The notes under the pieces were generated by a model. The model was given only the letters and a program-made list of their open reading frames with translations. It was not told the DNA's origin and searched no databases. Below, piece after piece: positions 1 to 9,178 of a DNA stretch of 64,000 bases. Source of the DNA: DAOTZR01 sp034432595 (lineage in GTDB: Bacteria; Chloroflexota; Anaerolineae; B4-G1; SLSP01). The stretch is taken from NCBI GenBank assembly GCA_034432595.1, contig DAOUBT010000052.1, positions 1-64,000 of the forward strand, written 5' to 3'. Made by a program: the position numbers and the translations under genes. Within the stretch, counting starts at the first letter, position 1; each line of letters opens with the position of its first letter.

Positions 1-35
1 CAACAGCAAAGATAGCATGGCAAGAGGAGGCCGCG

Positions 36-1067
36 ATGAAGACTCTGTGGAAGTTGCTCCTGATCATCGCCTTGAGTTTGAGCAGCCTGCCGCTCCACCC
101 GGTGCAGGCGCAGGGCATCAACGGGCAATACGTAGTGCAACCGGGCGATACCCTTTTCAACCTTGCCCGGCGAAACGGGATCAATGTGCAGGATTTGGCG
201 GCAGCGAACGGCCTGGATTGGCGTAATTCGTGGCTTTACGTGGGACAGGTCATTGTCATCCCCACCGCCGGCGCACCGCCCGCATCCCCGCCGCCTACGG
301 CAAATGGCGTGTATATTGTCCGCCCTGGCGACACACTGATTGGGATTGCCCTGCGGCACGGCGTCACCGTCTCTGCGCTGGCCAGCGCCAACGGGCTTTA
401 TTGGAATAGCTGGGTCTACGTCGGGCAGCGCCTGACGATTCCCGGCAGGACAGGCAGTCCCTCTCCGGCGACGCCGGCACCGAATCCACAACCCACGCCT
501 GGTGTCCATGTGGTGCAGGCCGGGGATACGCTCTTCAGCATTGCCCGGCGCTATGGAACAAGCGTCGCCGCCATGCAGGCGTACAACGGCCTGGGAAATG
601 CAAACCTGATTTACGTGGGACAGCGTCTGAAAATCCCCCCCGCCGATTATGCGCCACCGGCGCCTACGCCCGTGTCACCGCCCGCGGGCTATGGCGAAAA
701 CGGGGAAAAGTGGATTGACATCAATCTCAGCACGCAGCGCATCACGGCTTATGAGGGACGCACGGCTGTATATACGGCTCTGGTTTCCACCGGCATCGCG
801 CGCTATCCCACCGTTGTGGGCACCTTTAAAATCTACGCCAAATACCTCTCCACGCGTATGACCGGGGGCAGTGGCGCTGACTACTATGACTTGCCCAATG
901 TCCCGCACACGATGTATTTCTATCGCGGCTACGCCATCCACGGGGCCTACTGGCACAACAACTTCGGCACCCCGATGAGCCACGGTTGCGTTAATCTCTC
1001 CTTGCCGGATGCGGAATGGTTTTACAATTGGGCGCCTATTGGGACAACGGTCGTCACCCATTACTAA
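36..1067 (+). CDS. LysM (x3) L,D-transpeptidase (YkuD) secreted protein
   Basis: Predicted secreted cell-wall cross-linking or protein-anchoring enzyme of 343 residues. A Sec signal peptide (residues 1-25, ending near VQA|QG) is followed by three LysM peptidoglycan-binding modules at about 32-76, 93-136 and 158-201, separated by Pro/Thr linkers. A C-terminal YkuD domain (about 225-343) carries the motif HGAYWHNNF...SHGCVNL, with catalytic Cys318 and His316. YkuD enzymes make 3-3 peptidoglycan links or attach proteins using a thioester on that Cys. The start is set by a GAGGAGG ribosome site 6 bases upstream. The upstream context is outside the window. Confidence 0.93.
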   Translation: MKTLWKLLLIIALSLSSLPLHPVQAQGINGQYVVQPGDTLFNLARRNGINVQDLAAANGLDWRNSWLYVGQVIVIPTAGAPPASPPPTANGVYIVRPGDTLIGIALRHGVTVSALASANGLYWNSWVYVGQRLTIPGRTGSPSPATPAPNPQPTPGVHVVQAGDTLFSIARRYGTSVAAMQAYNGLGNANLIYVGQRLKIPPADYAPPAPTPVSPPAGYGENGEKWIDINLSTQRITAYEGRTAVYTALVSTGIARYPTVVGTFKIYAKYLSTRMTGGSGADYYDLPNVPHTMYFYRGYAIHGAYWHNNFGTPMSHGCVNLSLPDAEWFYNWAPIGTTVVTHY

Positions 1068-1172
1068 AGCGCGGGCTTACCCATGGGAGTACCTGCAGGG
1101 AACTTTCCCAGGGGCCGTGGCGTCATAACCCCATCAACCCATACGGGAAAATTCCTTTACAGGAGGTAAGCG

Positions 1173-1928
1173 ATGTTTAAACTTTCAAAGCGGAACCTTA
1201 TGGTAGGCCTGGGGCTGATGCTCCTCGCATCCCTGGCTCTGACCGGTTGCGGCGCCATCCCCAGCGCACAGGCTGTCGTGCCCGCCACCGACAATACGGC
1301 CTACACCATTTCGGTCAACGGAACGGGCAAAGTTAGCGTCACGCCGGATATGGCGAACATCAATCTGGGTGTCGAAGCCATCAATCCCGATCCGGCCCGT
1401 GCCATCAGCGACAATAACGAACGCATGACCGCGGTCATCAACGCAATCAAGGCTTTGGGTGTCGAGGCCAAGGATATCCAGACCACCAACTTCAGCATGT
1501 GGATTGAGAACATTTACGACATCAATGGGCGCGCCACGGGTGAGACCCGCTATCACGTCATCAATCAGATCAGCGTGAATGTGCGCGATATCGCCAAGAC
1601 CGGTGATGTATTGACCGCAGCGTTGAACGCCGGCGCGAACAGCGTGAATGGCATCAGCTTCACCGTTGCCGATCAAAGCCCCCTCATCGAGGCTGCACGC
1701 GCCGCAGCGATTGCCAATGCCAGGGCCAAAGCTGAACAATTAGCTAAGGGCCTTGGGGTAAGCGTGGGCAAAGTGCGCACCGTGAGCGAATACTCTTACG
1801 CCCCGATTTACGCCAAAGCAGAAATGGAGCGCTCCGCTGGCATGGGGGGTGGCGTCTCGGTGCCTGTGGAAACCGGTCAATTCGAAATCAGTGTGGATGT
1901 GCAGGTCATCTTCGACATTCAACAATAA
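1173..1928 (+). CDS. SIMPL domain (DUF541) lipoprotein
   Basis: 251-residue lipoprotein with a lipobox LALTGC at about residues 21-26 and a SIMPL/DUF541 domain from about residue 42 to the end (start ISVNGTGKVSVTPDMANINLGVEA, including the typical 'tGkv.v.PD.a.i..gV' pattern). A strong site CAGGAGGTAAG precedes the ATG. SIMPL proteins are periplasmic or surface proteins of poorly defined function, some linked to oxidative-stress protection. It is followed by a clear terminator. It may be transcribed with the upstream LysM/YkuD gene (105-base gap). Confidence 0.9.
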   Translation: MFKLSKRNLMVGLGLMLLASLALTGCGAIPSAQAVVPATDNTAYTISVNGTGKVSVTPDMANINLGVEAINPDPARAISDNNERMTAVINAIKALGVEAKDIQTTNFSMWIENIYDINGRATGETRYHVINQISVNVRDIAKTGDVLTAALNAGANSVNGISFTVADQSPLIEAARAAAIANARAKAEQLAKGLGVSVGKVRTVSEYSYAPIYAKAEMERSAGMGGGVSVPVETGQFEISVDVQVIFDIQQ

Positions 1929-1942
1929 TCCTGCAACCTATC

Positions 1943-1973
1943 AGGCCGGATGCGCTCGCATCCGGCCTTTTTT
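1943..1973 (+). terminator. Intrinsic terminator after SIMPL gene
   Basis: An 11-bp GC-rich stem (AGGCCGGATGC / GCATCCGGCCT) with a 4-base GCTC loop runs directly into a T tract. Confidence 0.9.
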
Positions 1974-2022
1974 GTTGCTTCGAACACGTTACTCAATAGG
2001 GGCAGGCAGTTACATGGCTTTG

Positions 2023-2031
2023 TGGTAGAAT
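2023..2031 (+). promoter_or_regulatory. Extended -10 promoter (TGG TAGAAT) for lipoprotein gene
   Basis: TGGTAGAAT has the TGn extended -10 form. No good -35 is visible at 16-18 bases. It lies about 65 bases upstream of the next start and after the preceding terminator. Confidence 0.45.
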
Positions 2032-2095
2032 AGCTTCCCGAAGCGCTCCTTGCACAAAAGGGACCGCTTCCAAACTCCATACTTAAGGGATGACC

Positions 2096-3709
2096 ATGTC
2101 ATCGAGAATACCGTGGTTTTTGCTGATGGTTGGCTTTCTAGGTCTGATGAGCCTGGCAGCGTGTAAAGCGCAGCCAGCCACAGATCCGGATATACTCATT
2201 GCCCAACAGGCCTGCGATTCAACGGGTGACCCGTTGGAATACTATCGCTGCGTCGAAAAACACGCGCTGGTCAATCGCAATCCGGCGGTTTGTCGTCTGG
2301 TCGGGGCAGATTTAGAAGCGCGATGCCTGCAGAACGTGTACCCAAAAGTTCAAGATGCGGCCATCTGCTCCCGAATTGAACTGGAAAACGTGCGACAAGA
2401 CTGTCAGGCCTACTACGCGGGGCAACAGGTCACCCCTTCTCCAATGCCGACCCTCACCCCAAGTCCTACGCCGACGCTATCTCCCACCCCAACGCCGCTG
2501 GGTGAACTCCCCCTGGCGCGTGTGCTACCGGCGCAAGTGACCCCACCGCCACCCACGTGGTACCCCGAACGTCCCGACGGCTCGCCGCAGCGCGATCCCG
2601 TAGCCTGGGTGCGCGCCCATGTGCGGTTGATGACCGACCTGTTGAACAGTAGCGCTGATGTCGAAGAGGCCCTGCAGCGCTATGCCATGCTCATTCCAGG
2701 ACAAGCGGCTTCATCCGTTTCCCCCGCGGCCCTGTGGTCCATCATCGCCGAATTGGACAACGATGGCGCTTACGAGTGGCTTATCAGCACGCCGCGCCTC
2801 GATCAACCCTGCCCGGATACAGACTGTCAGAGCTACGTCCTCATCTTCCGTTACCAGGAAGGCCTTTTCACACCCGTGGGCCTGCTTTCCGATGCCAATT
2901 GGCCAGAAGGCCTGACGAATCCGCGTTTCATCAGCGTTGAAGACCTTGACGCCGATGAAAAGAACGAGCTGGTTATCAGCACGCAGGTGGGAGAAGATCT
3001 GCGCATCCTTGTAGGCCGATGGAACAACGGCGTCTGGCAGAACCTGAGCGCAGACCCTATCACTTACGCCAACGCCGAAGTCAGCCTGGAAGACCTGAAC
3101 GATGACGGCCTGATCGAAATCTTGTTGCACGGCGGCGTGGTGAACGATCCACAAGCCGGGCTACAACGCCCACAAACGCGCGTGTACGGCCTTCATTACC
3201 GACGCTATGTCCAGGAAACCACCCTTCCGGACGCCGATGCGCACATCTATTACCGTACACTTGATGCCCAACGTGCCCTGAAAGAAGGCGACCTTGACAC
3301 GGCGCTGGAGCTGGCAGAAAGCGTCCTGAACGAAGCGGATTACACCGCTTACGCTCAGGTAGATTCTTACGCGGAATCGCGCATCGTCCCCTATGCTGGC
3401 GCAATTGCCATGCTTGCGCGTGCACAGCTCGATCAACCCGGCGCCGTAGCGAATCTTATGATTACCATCGAGCAGCGGTATGGTGAAAGCGGCAGTCCCT
3501 TTGTCGAGGGTGCACGCGCTTTATGGCACACCTACCGGCGAACGCAGAATCCGCGCCAGGCCTGTCAGGCCCTGGAAGAGGCTATCTTTGCCCGTTTGGA
3601 TCAGGCCAGCTTCTTTGAGCATTACGGCTACGCCACCGAAAGGTTAGATGCATGGGAAGTATGTCCGTTGGACGAAAAACCGCGCACGGCCACGCGCACG
3701 GATTTGTGA
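2096..3709 (+). CDS. Lipoprotein with FG-GAP/VCBS-like segments
   Basis: A lipoprotein of about 537 residues and unknown function. The lipobox MSLAAC is near residue 20. A Cys-rich stretch follows (about 20-110, 8 Cys), then a Thr-Pro linker and an FG-GAP/VCBS-like region with DLDADEKNELVIS and DLNDDGLIEILLHGG, the DxDxD-type loops that bind calcium in such propellers. The C-terminal part is helical and TPR-like, with a conserved ending (ERLDAWEVCPLDE). I prefer the ATG at 2096, with AAGGGA 5 bases upstream, over the ATG at 2090, which abuts that site. It resembles the lipoprotein at 58483 in order of parts, so the two are probably paralogues. Confidence 0.8.
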   Translation: MSSRIPWFLLMVGFLGLMSLAACKAQPATDPDILIAQQACDSTGDPLEYYRCVEKHALVNRNPAVCRLVGADLEARCLQNVYPKVQDAAICSRIELENVRQDCQAYYAGQQVTPSPMPTLTPSPTPTLSPTPTPLGELPLARVLPAQVTPPPPTWYPERPDGSPQRDPVAWVRAHVRLMTDLLNSSADVEEALQRYAMLIPGQAASSVSPAALWSIIAELDNDGAYEWLISTPRLDQPCPDTDCQSYVLIFRYQEGLFTPVGLLSDANWPEGLTNPRFISVEDLDADEKNELVISTQVGEDLRILVGRWNNGVWQNLSADPITYANAEVSLEDLNDDGLIEILLHGGVVNDPQAGLQRPQTRVYGLHYRRYVQETTLPDADAHIYYRTLDAQRALKEGDLDTALELAESVLNEADYTAYAQVDSYAESRIVPYAGAIAMLARAQLDQPGAVANLMITIEQRYGESGSPFVEGARALWHTYRRTQNPRQACQALEEAIFARLDQASFFEHYGYATERLDAWEVCPLDEKPRTATRTDL

Positions 3710-4055
3710 ATTACGGGGTGCTGGTTGATAGAGCCGTTGGTCAAAGGCATGGGGAGACACCACCGGGTTCGTTACCGCAACCGACGTCAGGATCAGCACA
3801 TTCCGGAACAAGCGATTGCAGCTCCAAATTCTGGCTATGTTCCAAATGCGGATCAACTCCGCCAGACGCGGTTATGAGTTTTCTGCATTAGGGACTTGCC
3901 CACCCGGCACAGCGAGCAGACAACAAACAACCTGACGATATGTCTGCGTGGGCCGTGCACCCCTTAAGTCTGGAACTCATCCGGTCCGTTCAACGTTTAT
4001 TGAAGTAGCGGCCCATCAACGGGCTTGCTAACTTCTAAACCCAAGGAGGAGTTCC
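3710..4055 (+). other. Intergenic region, no gene recognised
   Basis: 346 bases with no convincing reading frame, terminator or RNA. The only structure noticed is a short inverted repeat TTCAA-6-TTGAA at 3989-4004, and a clear AAGGAGG site at its downstream end serving the META lipoprotein. Confidence 0.5.
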
Positions 4056-4571
4056 ATGCGTTACCCGTTTCTACTAATCCTTTTGGCGATGGGGTTGTTG
4101 AGCCTTACGGCCTGTGGCGGAGCGATGACAGCCACCCCTGCATCCACAACGGAACCCGCACGTCCTAATCAGATGCCGCCCGCCAATCCCAACATCACGC
4201 CTCCGGTTCTCAAAGCTACTTTGACAGGGAATGCCTGGATCCTGGTCAGCTACGGATCAGTTGATGCCCCCACGCTCGCCGTCCCCAACAGCGAAGCGCG
4301 CTTGAGTCTTACCCAGGATGGGCAGGTCAGTGGCAACACCGGTTGCAATAGCCTGGGAGGAACTTATACCCTGGATGGGGAAAAAATCACCTTTAGTGAA
4401 CTGGCCATGACCATGATGGCCTGCGATGGTCCTGTCGGAGAGCAAGAGCTTGAGGTTTTAAACGGCCTCAATCATGCTGAACGCTATGTCATTGAGGATA
4501 ATCTGCTCAAAATCTTCTACGAGGGCGGTGCCAGGGTTCTGATCTACGCGGCAGATTTGCCCAAGCTGTAA
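4056..4571 (+). CDS. META domain (HslJ-like) lipoprotein
   Basis: 171-residue lipoprotein with lipobox LSLTAC at about residues 15-20. A low-complexity linker precedes a META domain (about 60-165) with the hallmark SGNTGCNSLGGTY and a later MACDGP segment. The two Cys probably form the disulfide usual in this family. META/HslJ proteins are small beta-barrel envelope proteins. HslJ is linked to novobiocin and heat response in E. coli, but the role here is unknown. The start is supported by AAGGAGG 6 bases upstream. It converges on the subtilase gene over a shared terminator. Confidence 0.92.
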   Translation: MRYPFLLILLAMGLLSLTACGGAMTATPASTTEPARPNQMPPANPNITPPVLKATLTGNAWILVSYGSVDAPTLAVPNSEARLSLTQDGQVSGNTGCNSLGGTYTLDGEKITFSELAMTMMACDGPVGEQELEVLNGLNHAERYVIEDNLLKIFYEGGARVLIYAADLPKL

Positions 4572-4590
4572 CCCCATCTTAATCAACACA

Positions 4591-4627
4591 AAAAAAAGCG
4601 GGAGGCTTACGCCCCCCGCTTTTTTTG
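4591..4627. terminator. Bidirectional terminator between META and subtilase genes
   Basis: An A8 tract, a GC-rich stem (AGCGGGAGG / CCCCCCGCT with a small bulge) and a T7 tract form a hairpin usable on both strands between convergent genes. Confidence 0.9.
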
Positions 4628-4634
4628 CCTGAAT

Positions 4635-7226
4635 TTAGTACTCCGGACCGGCCCAGACGTCGCTCCAGATCACTGGCGAGTCGCTCCAGATCAGCGTACC
4701 GTCACTCCAAATCGGAAAACCATCACTCCAGATCAGCGTACCGTCACTCCAGATGAGGGTGCCGTCGCTCCAGATCAGCGTACCGTCACTCCAAATGAGC
4801 GTACCATCGCTTAGGACAGGGATAGCATCGCTCCAAATAAGTGTTCCATCACTCCAAATAAGCGTGCCGTCGCTCCAAATAGGCAGGCCGTCGCTCCAAA
4901 TGAGCGTCCCATCGCTCCAGATGGGCGTGCCGTCACTCCAAATCAGTGTACCGTCGCTCCAAATGAGGATGGCATCACTCTGGATAAGACTTCCATCTGT
5001 CCAGATGGTTGCTCCATCACTCCAAGTAACTGTACCTTCGTTCCAAGTGACTGGGCCATCGCTCCAGATGAGGATCCCATCACTCCAAATGAGGGTCCCA
5101 TCACTCCAGATTAAAGTACCGTCGCTCCAAATGGGAATGCTATCGCTCCAGATCAGGGTCCCATCACTCCAGATAAGGATACTATCACTCCAAATCAGAG
5201 TACCATCACCAGATACAGGCATACCTTCAGCTATAGCGCTCTGAATATCGCTCCAAGCCTGGGTAAGGTCGCTCCATGCTCGACCGTAATCATCCCATTT
5301 CAAGACAAAGTTAGCCCAATCAGGAATGCCGTCACTCCAGATCAGAATAGCATCATCCCATGTGGGCGTGGTATCACTCCAGATCAGGATAGCATCGCTC
5401 CAGATGAGAATGGCATCGCTCCAGAGACGAGCATAGTCGCTCCAAATAGGAATGCCATCACTCCAAATTAAAATAGCGTCACTCCAGATAAGAATGGCAT
5501 CGCTCCAGATCGGCGTACCGTCGCTCCAAATGAGGATAGCCTCACTCCAGGTAGGCAAGCCATCAGACCATATAGGGAATACCTGCTCCCAAGCCGATGC
5601 CATCCCGCTCCAGATCGGCGTGCCATCACTCCAGATAAGGATGGCATCACTCCAAATAAGGATAGCATCACTCCAGGTGGGCATAGCATCGCTCCAAATG
5701 AGGATAGCATCGCCCCAGGTCGGGTATCCATCCAGGTTAGCCCAATCCGGAGCCAGATAGGTGCCGTCCCAGGTGTAGTAGCGACCAGTCGCAGCATCAG
5801 CAACTTTGAACACACCCTCTTCAAAGTCGAAGAAGGTCGTACCCGCGAAGTGCTTTTCACCCGCGAGATCAGCTTGAATGTCAAGGCCCTTATTCGCGCG
5901 GCCAACAATGGGGGAGAAGACGGCCTTGGGCGCCCAGATGCGGCCCATGCCCTGTTGCCACATGCTGTAGAGTGTCGCTCCAGTTTCGGGATTGAAGCTT
6001 GGGCTGGCAGTCATGCTCAGGCGATATTTGACCTGATCCGGCGTGAGATCAGGATTGGCGCTCAACATCAGGGCTACCACACCCGAAGTCACCGCCGCTG
6101 CCGTCGAGGTGCCGGACATGCGGAAGTAGTTGCCCGGCAGGTTGCGATCCGGATATTGTTGCGCCAGATAGCTGTTGTTCTTCATCTCAGCAATGATGTG
6201 GGCACCCGGCGCAATGACATCCGGCTTCACGAAGCCATCCATGGTTGGACCCGCCGCCGAGAAGGGCGGAATGAAGTCATCACCGAAGTCTTCCGGCGTG
6301 TTGTTGTCGGTAAAAGCTCCCACGGTGATGACGTAAGGCGTGTTGCCAGGAACCTCAATGGAGAAAGGATCGGGACCGTTGTTGCCCGCGCTGGTGACCA
6401 CCACGATACCCGCCGCCCAGGCCTGCATCACCGCCAGATCAAAGGGGTCAGCCCAATAAGGGGTGTAGGCCCTGGCATGCATCGAAATGTTGAGGACGCG
6501 AATGTTGTACGTGGTCTTGTTCTGAATAACCCAGTTCAACCCGCGCAGAACAGAAGCGTAAGTCCCTCCGCCGGTCTCATCCAACACACGCACAGCGACA
6601 AGGTTAACAGCCGGAGCCACACCACGATATTCGCCATCCTGCGTTTCATAGACGCTATTGGCGATAATGCTCGCCATGTGGGTTCCGTGCCCGTTGGGAT
6701 CCTTAGGCGACTGATTGAGCTTGTTGGCCGCATAGAACTTGTCGTTGATGGCGTCATAATAGGCCAGGATGCGGTTGTTGTTACCAGCCCCATGCTTGAG
6801 GCCGTTCATCGAGGGGTCAATCCCGGTATCCAAAACGGCAACCGTCACACCCTGACCGAGGACACCCTGCGACCAGACCTCGTTAGCCCCGATGGTTTTG
6901 GTGAACTCCACGTCAATCGCGTTACCATTGCCGCTCGCCGCGGGCAGAGAGGCCCCTTCCACCGGACGATCCACCATCGTCGTAACGCCGGGGATACCGT
7001 TCAGCAGGGTAACCTTGGCATCGGGGACCTGAGCAACCACTGCATTGAGCGCCGCGAGTTCGGACTCAACCACGCCATCCACGGCTTGCACCGCGCCGCG
7101 CGCCGCCTCCAGGGTGACGCCGCGCACAATGACGCGTGTCCGGGCTTCAGCTTTGACCACGCCCACCAGCGTAGTCGTCACCAGGACAAGCGCCAGAACA
7201 ACGGAGAGGACTCGCTTCCAGTTCAT
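4635..7226 (-). CDS. Secreted subtilisin-like serine protease (S8) with C-terminal WSD heptad repeats
   Basis: 863 residues from the ATG at 7226, which follows GAGGAGG. An earlier in-frame ATG at 7262 lacks a good site. Signal peptide residues 1-26; an inhibitor-I9-like propeptide (about 27-90); S8 domain about 105-440 with catalytic Asp133 (VLDTGID), His180 (NGHGTHMA), oxyanion Asn282 (SAGNNGP) and Ser374 (SGTSTAAA). All are intact, so an active exported endopeptidase is expected. From about residue 501 to 858 the chain is almost only heptads of the form (I/T)LIWSDG or AILIWSD, roughly 50 copies, ending shortly before the stop. Similar Trp-Asp tails occur on subtilases of Chloroflexota and Actinobacteria; their role is unproven (surface retention or structural stalk are guesses). 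Confidence 0.93.
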   Translation of the reverse strand: MNWKRVLSVVLALVLVTTTLVGVVKAEARTRVIVRGVTLEAARGAVQAVDGVVESELAALNAVVAQVPDAKVTLLNGIPGVTTMVDRPVEGASLPAASGNGNAIDVEFTKTIGANEVWSQGVLGQGVTVAVLDTGIDPSMNGLKHGAGNNNRILAYYDAINDKFYAANKLNQSPKDPNGHGTHMASIIANSVYETQDGEYRGVAPAVNLVAVRVLDETGGGTYASVLRGLNWVIQNKTTYNIRVLNISMHARAYTPYWADPFDLAVMQAWAAGIVVVTSAGNNGPDPFSIEVPGNTPYVITVGAFTDNNTPEDFGDDFIPPFSAAGPTMDGFVKPDVIAPGAHIIAEMKNNSYLAQQYPDRNLPGNYFRMSGTSTAAAVTSGVVALMLSANPDLTPDQVKYRLSMTASPSFNPETGATLYSMWQQGMGRIWAPKAVFSPIVGRANKGLDIQADLAGEKHFAGTTFFDFEEGVFKVADAATGRYYTWDGTYLAPDWANLDGYPTWGDAILIWSDAMPTWSDAILIWSDAILIWSDGTPIWSGMASAWEQVFPIWSDGLPTWSEAILIWSDGTPIWSDAILIWSDAILIWSDGIPIWSDYARLWSDAILIWSDAILIWSDTTPTWDDAILIWSDGIPDWANFVLKWDDYGRAWSDLTQAWSDIQSAIAEGMPVSGDGTLIWSDSILIWSDGTLIWSDSIPIWSDGTLIWSDGTLIWSDGILIWSDGPVTWNEGTVTWSDGATIWTDGSLIQSDAILIWSDGTLIWSDGTPIWSDGTLIWSDGLPIWSDGTLIWSDGTLIWSDAIPVLSDGTLIWSDGTLIWSDGTLIWSDGTLIWSDGFPIWSDGTLIWSDSPVIWSDVWAGPEY
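4650..5722 (-). repeat. Coding tandem repeat: about 50 x 21-bp units (WSD heptads)
   Basis: About 1.07 kb of 21-bp units encoding a Trp-Ser-Asp heptad with variable other positions (DGTLI, DAILI, DGTPI, DSIPI). A break near 5200-5320 carries degenerate units. Third codon positions vary between units, so the repeat is kept at protein level and not only recently expanded. Confidence 0.92.
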
Positions 7227-7590
7227 AGTTAACCTCCTCAAACAAATTACCTCTGCTCTCAAAGGTAAGAATATCCTACTAACATTTTAACTTAACTTGA
7301 CGATAAAACAAGTAGTACTTAAGTACCATATCCATACCCAAAAATCGAAGGAATATGCGAATAAATTGGGGAAAAGCGTCGCCCGCCTCGCCTGTCCATG
7401 CGTTCTTTCGCGCTCAAAGTCGCAAAAAGTTAGAACGTTGCCGGCGAAGCGGGCTTCAAGCAGAGGCCTGATGCCAGAATGGTTAGAAACAGGTTGAGCA
7501 ACCCTTTTAAGGATAAGATTCCCGTGGATAAGGAATGCTACTGGATTCCAGCACTGAATTTGCGAAGCTCCGTCAGTCACCCGAATTGAT
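7227..7590. other. Intergenic region between subtilase and LysM/M23 genes
   Basis: 364 bases, AT-rich in the 7260-7370 part, carrying the subtilase promoter. The part next to the LysM/M23 stop shows no gene. Reading frames here have no ribosome site or protein character. Confidence 0.5.
7284..7311 (-). promoter_or_regulatory. Candidate promoter of the subtilase gene
   Basis: On the minus strand TTGTTT-16-TAAAAT, about 58 bases upstream of the chosen start, inside an AT-rich stretch unlike its surroundings. Confidence 0.4.
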
Positions 7591-9108
7591 TTACGGGTTT
7601 GGAAGCGCGTTGAGGGCTTCGCGACATTCGCACGCGGTACGGGTTTCCTCGCCACGTTGTAAGACGCCATCGTAAGCGGTGGTGGTGGGAAGCGCGCGCC
7701 ATCCGCTAAGGATTAACGGCCAGCGCGGATCGAAAGCGGCTATCCACACGCCGTTGTAACGCCGCGCAAAGTGCAGATGGGTGGCGTTCGCTGCCCCACC
7801 TTCGCAGGACGGATGACCAATCGGATCGCCAACCTGCACGGTCTCGCCTGCCGCGACGCGCCCATCACTGCGCACATGAAGGTAGAGAAGCACCCAGCCT
7901 GAACCGGCAAAGCCGTCCTCATCCAAATCGAGCAGCACCATGCCCTCATCGCTGTAAATGATGCGCCCCGGCGCCGCCGCGCTCGCCCAATCTTCGCTCT
8001 GATAGCAGCCCAGTTCCGTGCCCGCAGGGACAAAATCCAGCGCAGCCCAGGCGCTGCCCTCATCCCAACCGCCATGCGGCCCGCCGGTGAAATACCAGGT
8101 CGTGCCACGCGGCCAGGGCAAAGTAAGCTCTGGTGCAGGGGCATCCGGGAGCAAAGGTTCGATGGCGTAACCCCACGGATCACCGAACCAGCGTTGATAG
8201 ACATCCAACAAGCCTTCTGGGCTGAGCCAGGTTTCCCAGGTGCGCACGTCGGTGCCTTGCGCCAGGGCCCGTTGCACGCCCGCCGTTCCGGCGTTCAGGT
8301 CTTGCACAAGTTGTCGTCGCTCGCCGCCTGCAAAGACAACCTGCTGTTTTTCACCGCGCAGTTGGGTGTAGAAGCCAGCGTTGAGTTCATCCGCTGCCAG
8401 GCTCAGTTGAATCGAAAGCTTGTCCCAACCGTTAACACGGTAGCCCATGGGAAAACGCAAGGCGTCGGTGGAAGGATAGGGATTGCTGAGAGCGCCGGCG
8501 CGCAGTTCAAGCAAGGCCAACAGGACACGCGGCCCCACGCTGTACTGCAGGGCTATCTCCTGCACAATCTCCGCACCGGTCTGGGTGCGACCATAGGTGG
8601 TTTCGCGATAGGTACTGAGCCAACCCGGCGTGCTCTCAACAAAACTGAGTACGTCAAATCCCATGTAGCCCGGGCCATAGACCAGTTCGCTATCGGGAAT
8701 CAGGGGAAGCGCAGGACCATAAGTCACACCGGCCAGCGGAATCCATAGGGGCTGCCCGGGGATAAGGTTTTCGGGCTGAATACCCGGATTGACGGCTATC
8801 AGTTGATCTACCGTCAGGCCATAGGTCTGAGCAATGGAGAAAAGTGTGTCGCCACTGCGCACGGTGTAAGTGATAACATCCGGCATAGGTGTCGCCGTTG
8901 GAGTCGGGGAAGGCGAAGGGGGAACGGGCGTAACTGAGGGACGCGGGGCAAGAGCGCTCGCCGTCGCGGCGACGGCGGTGAGCGTCGCTTGCGGAGCGCC
9001 GGAAAGCGTTGTGGGGGTGACGGCAGGCGCCGCGCACGCGCTGGCCCCCATCAACCCAACCCAAAGCCCTGCCACGACCAAGAGCCGCCAAAAACGTGAA
9101 AAACGCAT
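7591..9108 (-). CDS. LysM / M23-type metallopeptidase lipoprotein
   Basis: 505 residues from the ATG at 9108 (AGGAGACAAAAGG upstream). The frame continues upstream of it into the DegV gene, but that part is not protein-like. A signal peptide with a lipobox-like GASAC lies near residue 24, then a Pro/Thr linker, one LysM module (about 80-125, YTVRSGDTLFSIAQ) and a long helical middle. The C-terminal M23-like domain (about 350-475) has H...D (HGGWDEGSAWAALD) and HLHF, the expected zinc ligands. It probably cleaves peptidoglycan cross-links at the envelope. The middle region (QEIALQYSVGPRVLLALLE) resembles that of other Chloroflexota LysM peptidases. Confidence 0.87.
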   Translation of the reverse strand: MRFSRFWRLLVVAGLWVGLMGASACAAPAVTPTTLSGAPQATLTAVAATASALAPRPSVTPVPPSPSPTPTATPMPDVITYTVRSGDTLFSIAQTYGLTVDQLIAVNPGIQPENLIPGQPLWIPLAGVTYGPALPLIPDSELVYGPGYMGFDVLSFVESTPGWLSTYRETTYGRTQTGAEIVQEIALQYSVGPRVLLALLELRAGALSNPYPSTDALRFPMGYRVNGWDKLSIQLSLAADELNAGFYTQLRGEKQQVVFAGGERRQLVQDLNAGTAGVQRALAQGTDVRTWETWLSPEGLLDVYQRWFGDPWGYAIEPLLPDAPAPELTLPWPRGTTWYFTGGPHGGWDEGSAWAALDFVPAGTELGCYQSEDWASAAAPGRIIYSDEGMVLLDLDEDGFAGSGWVLLYLHVRSDGRVAAGETVQVGDPIGHPSCEGGAANATHLHFARRYNGVWIAAFDPRWPLILSGWRALPTTTAYDGVLQRGEETRTACECREALNALPNP

Positions 9109-9131
9109 CCTTTTGTCTCCTACATGGGCGC

Positions 9132-9162
9132 AAAAGAGCGGGCGGGACTTGCCCCGCCCGCT
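9132..9162 (-). terminator. Intrinsic terminator after DegV gene
   Basis: On the minus strand AGCGGGCGGG / CCCGCCCGCT, then TTTT. It lies between the DegV stop and the LysM/M23 start, so the latter probably relies on readthrough or its own promoter. Confidence 0.75.
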
Positions 9163-9178
9163 GTACGCCGTTGGGATG

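Noticed and set aside
3652..3891. 79-codon frame after the lipoprotein at 2096
   Set aside because: Overlaps the end of the real gene, no ribosome site, random composition.
4753..5760. Plus-strand frames encoding SLQI-type repeats opposite the subtilase
   Set aside because: These are mirror frames of the 21-bp repeat on the real minus-strand gene. No start signal.
5850..7232. 460-codon plus-strand frame
   Set aside because: Antisense to the intact subtilase catalytic domain, with no ribosome site and a His/Arg-rich composition typical of a shadow frame in GC-rich DNA.
7287..7670. 127-codon minus-strand frame between subtilase and LysM/M23 genes
   Set aside because: No ribosome site, overlaps the subtilase promoter and the real C terminus of the LysM/M23 gene in another frame.
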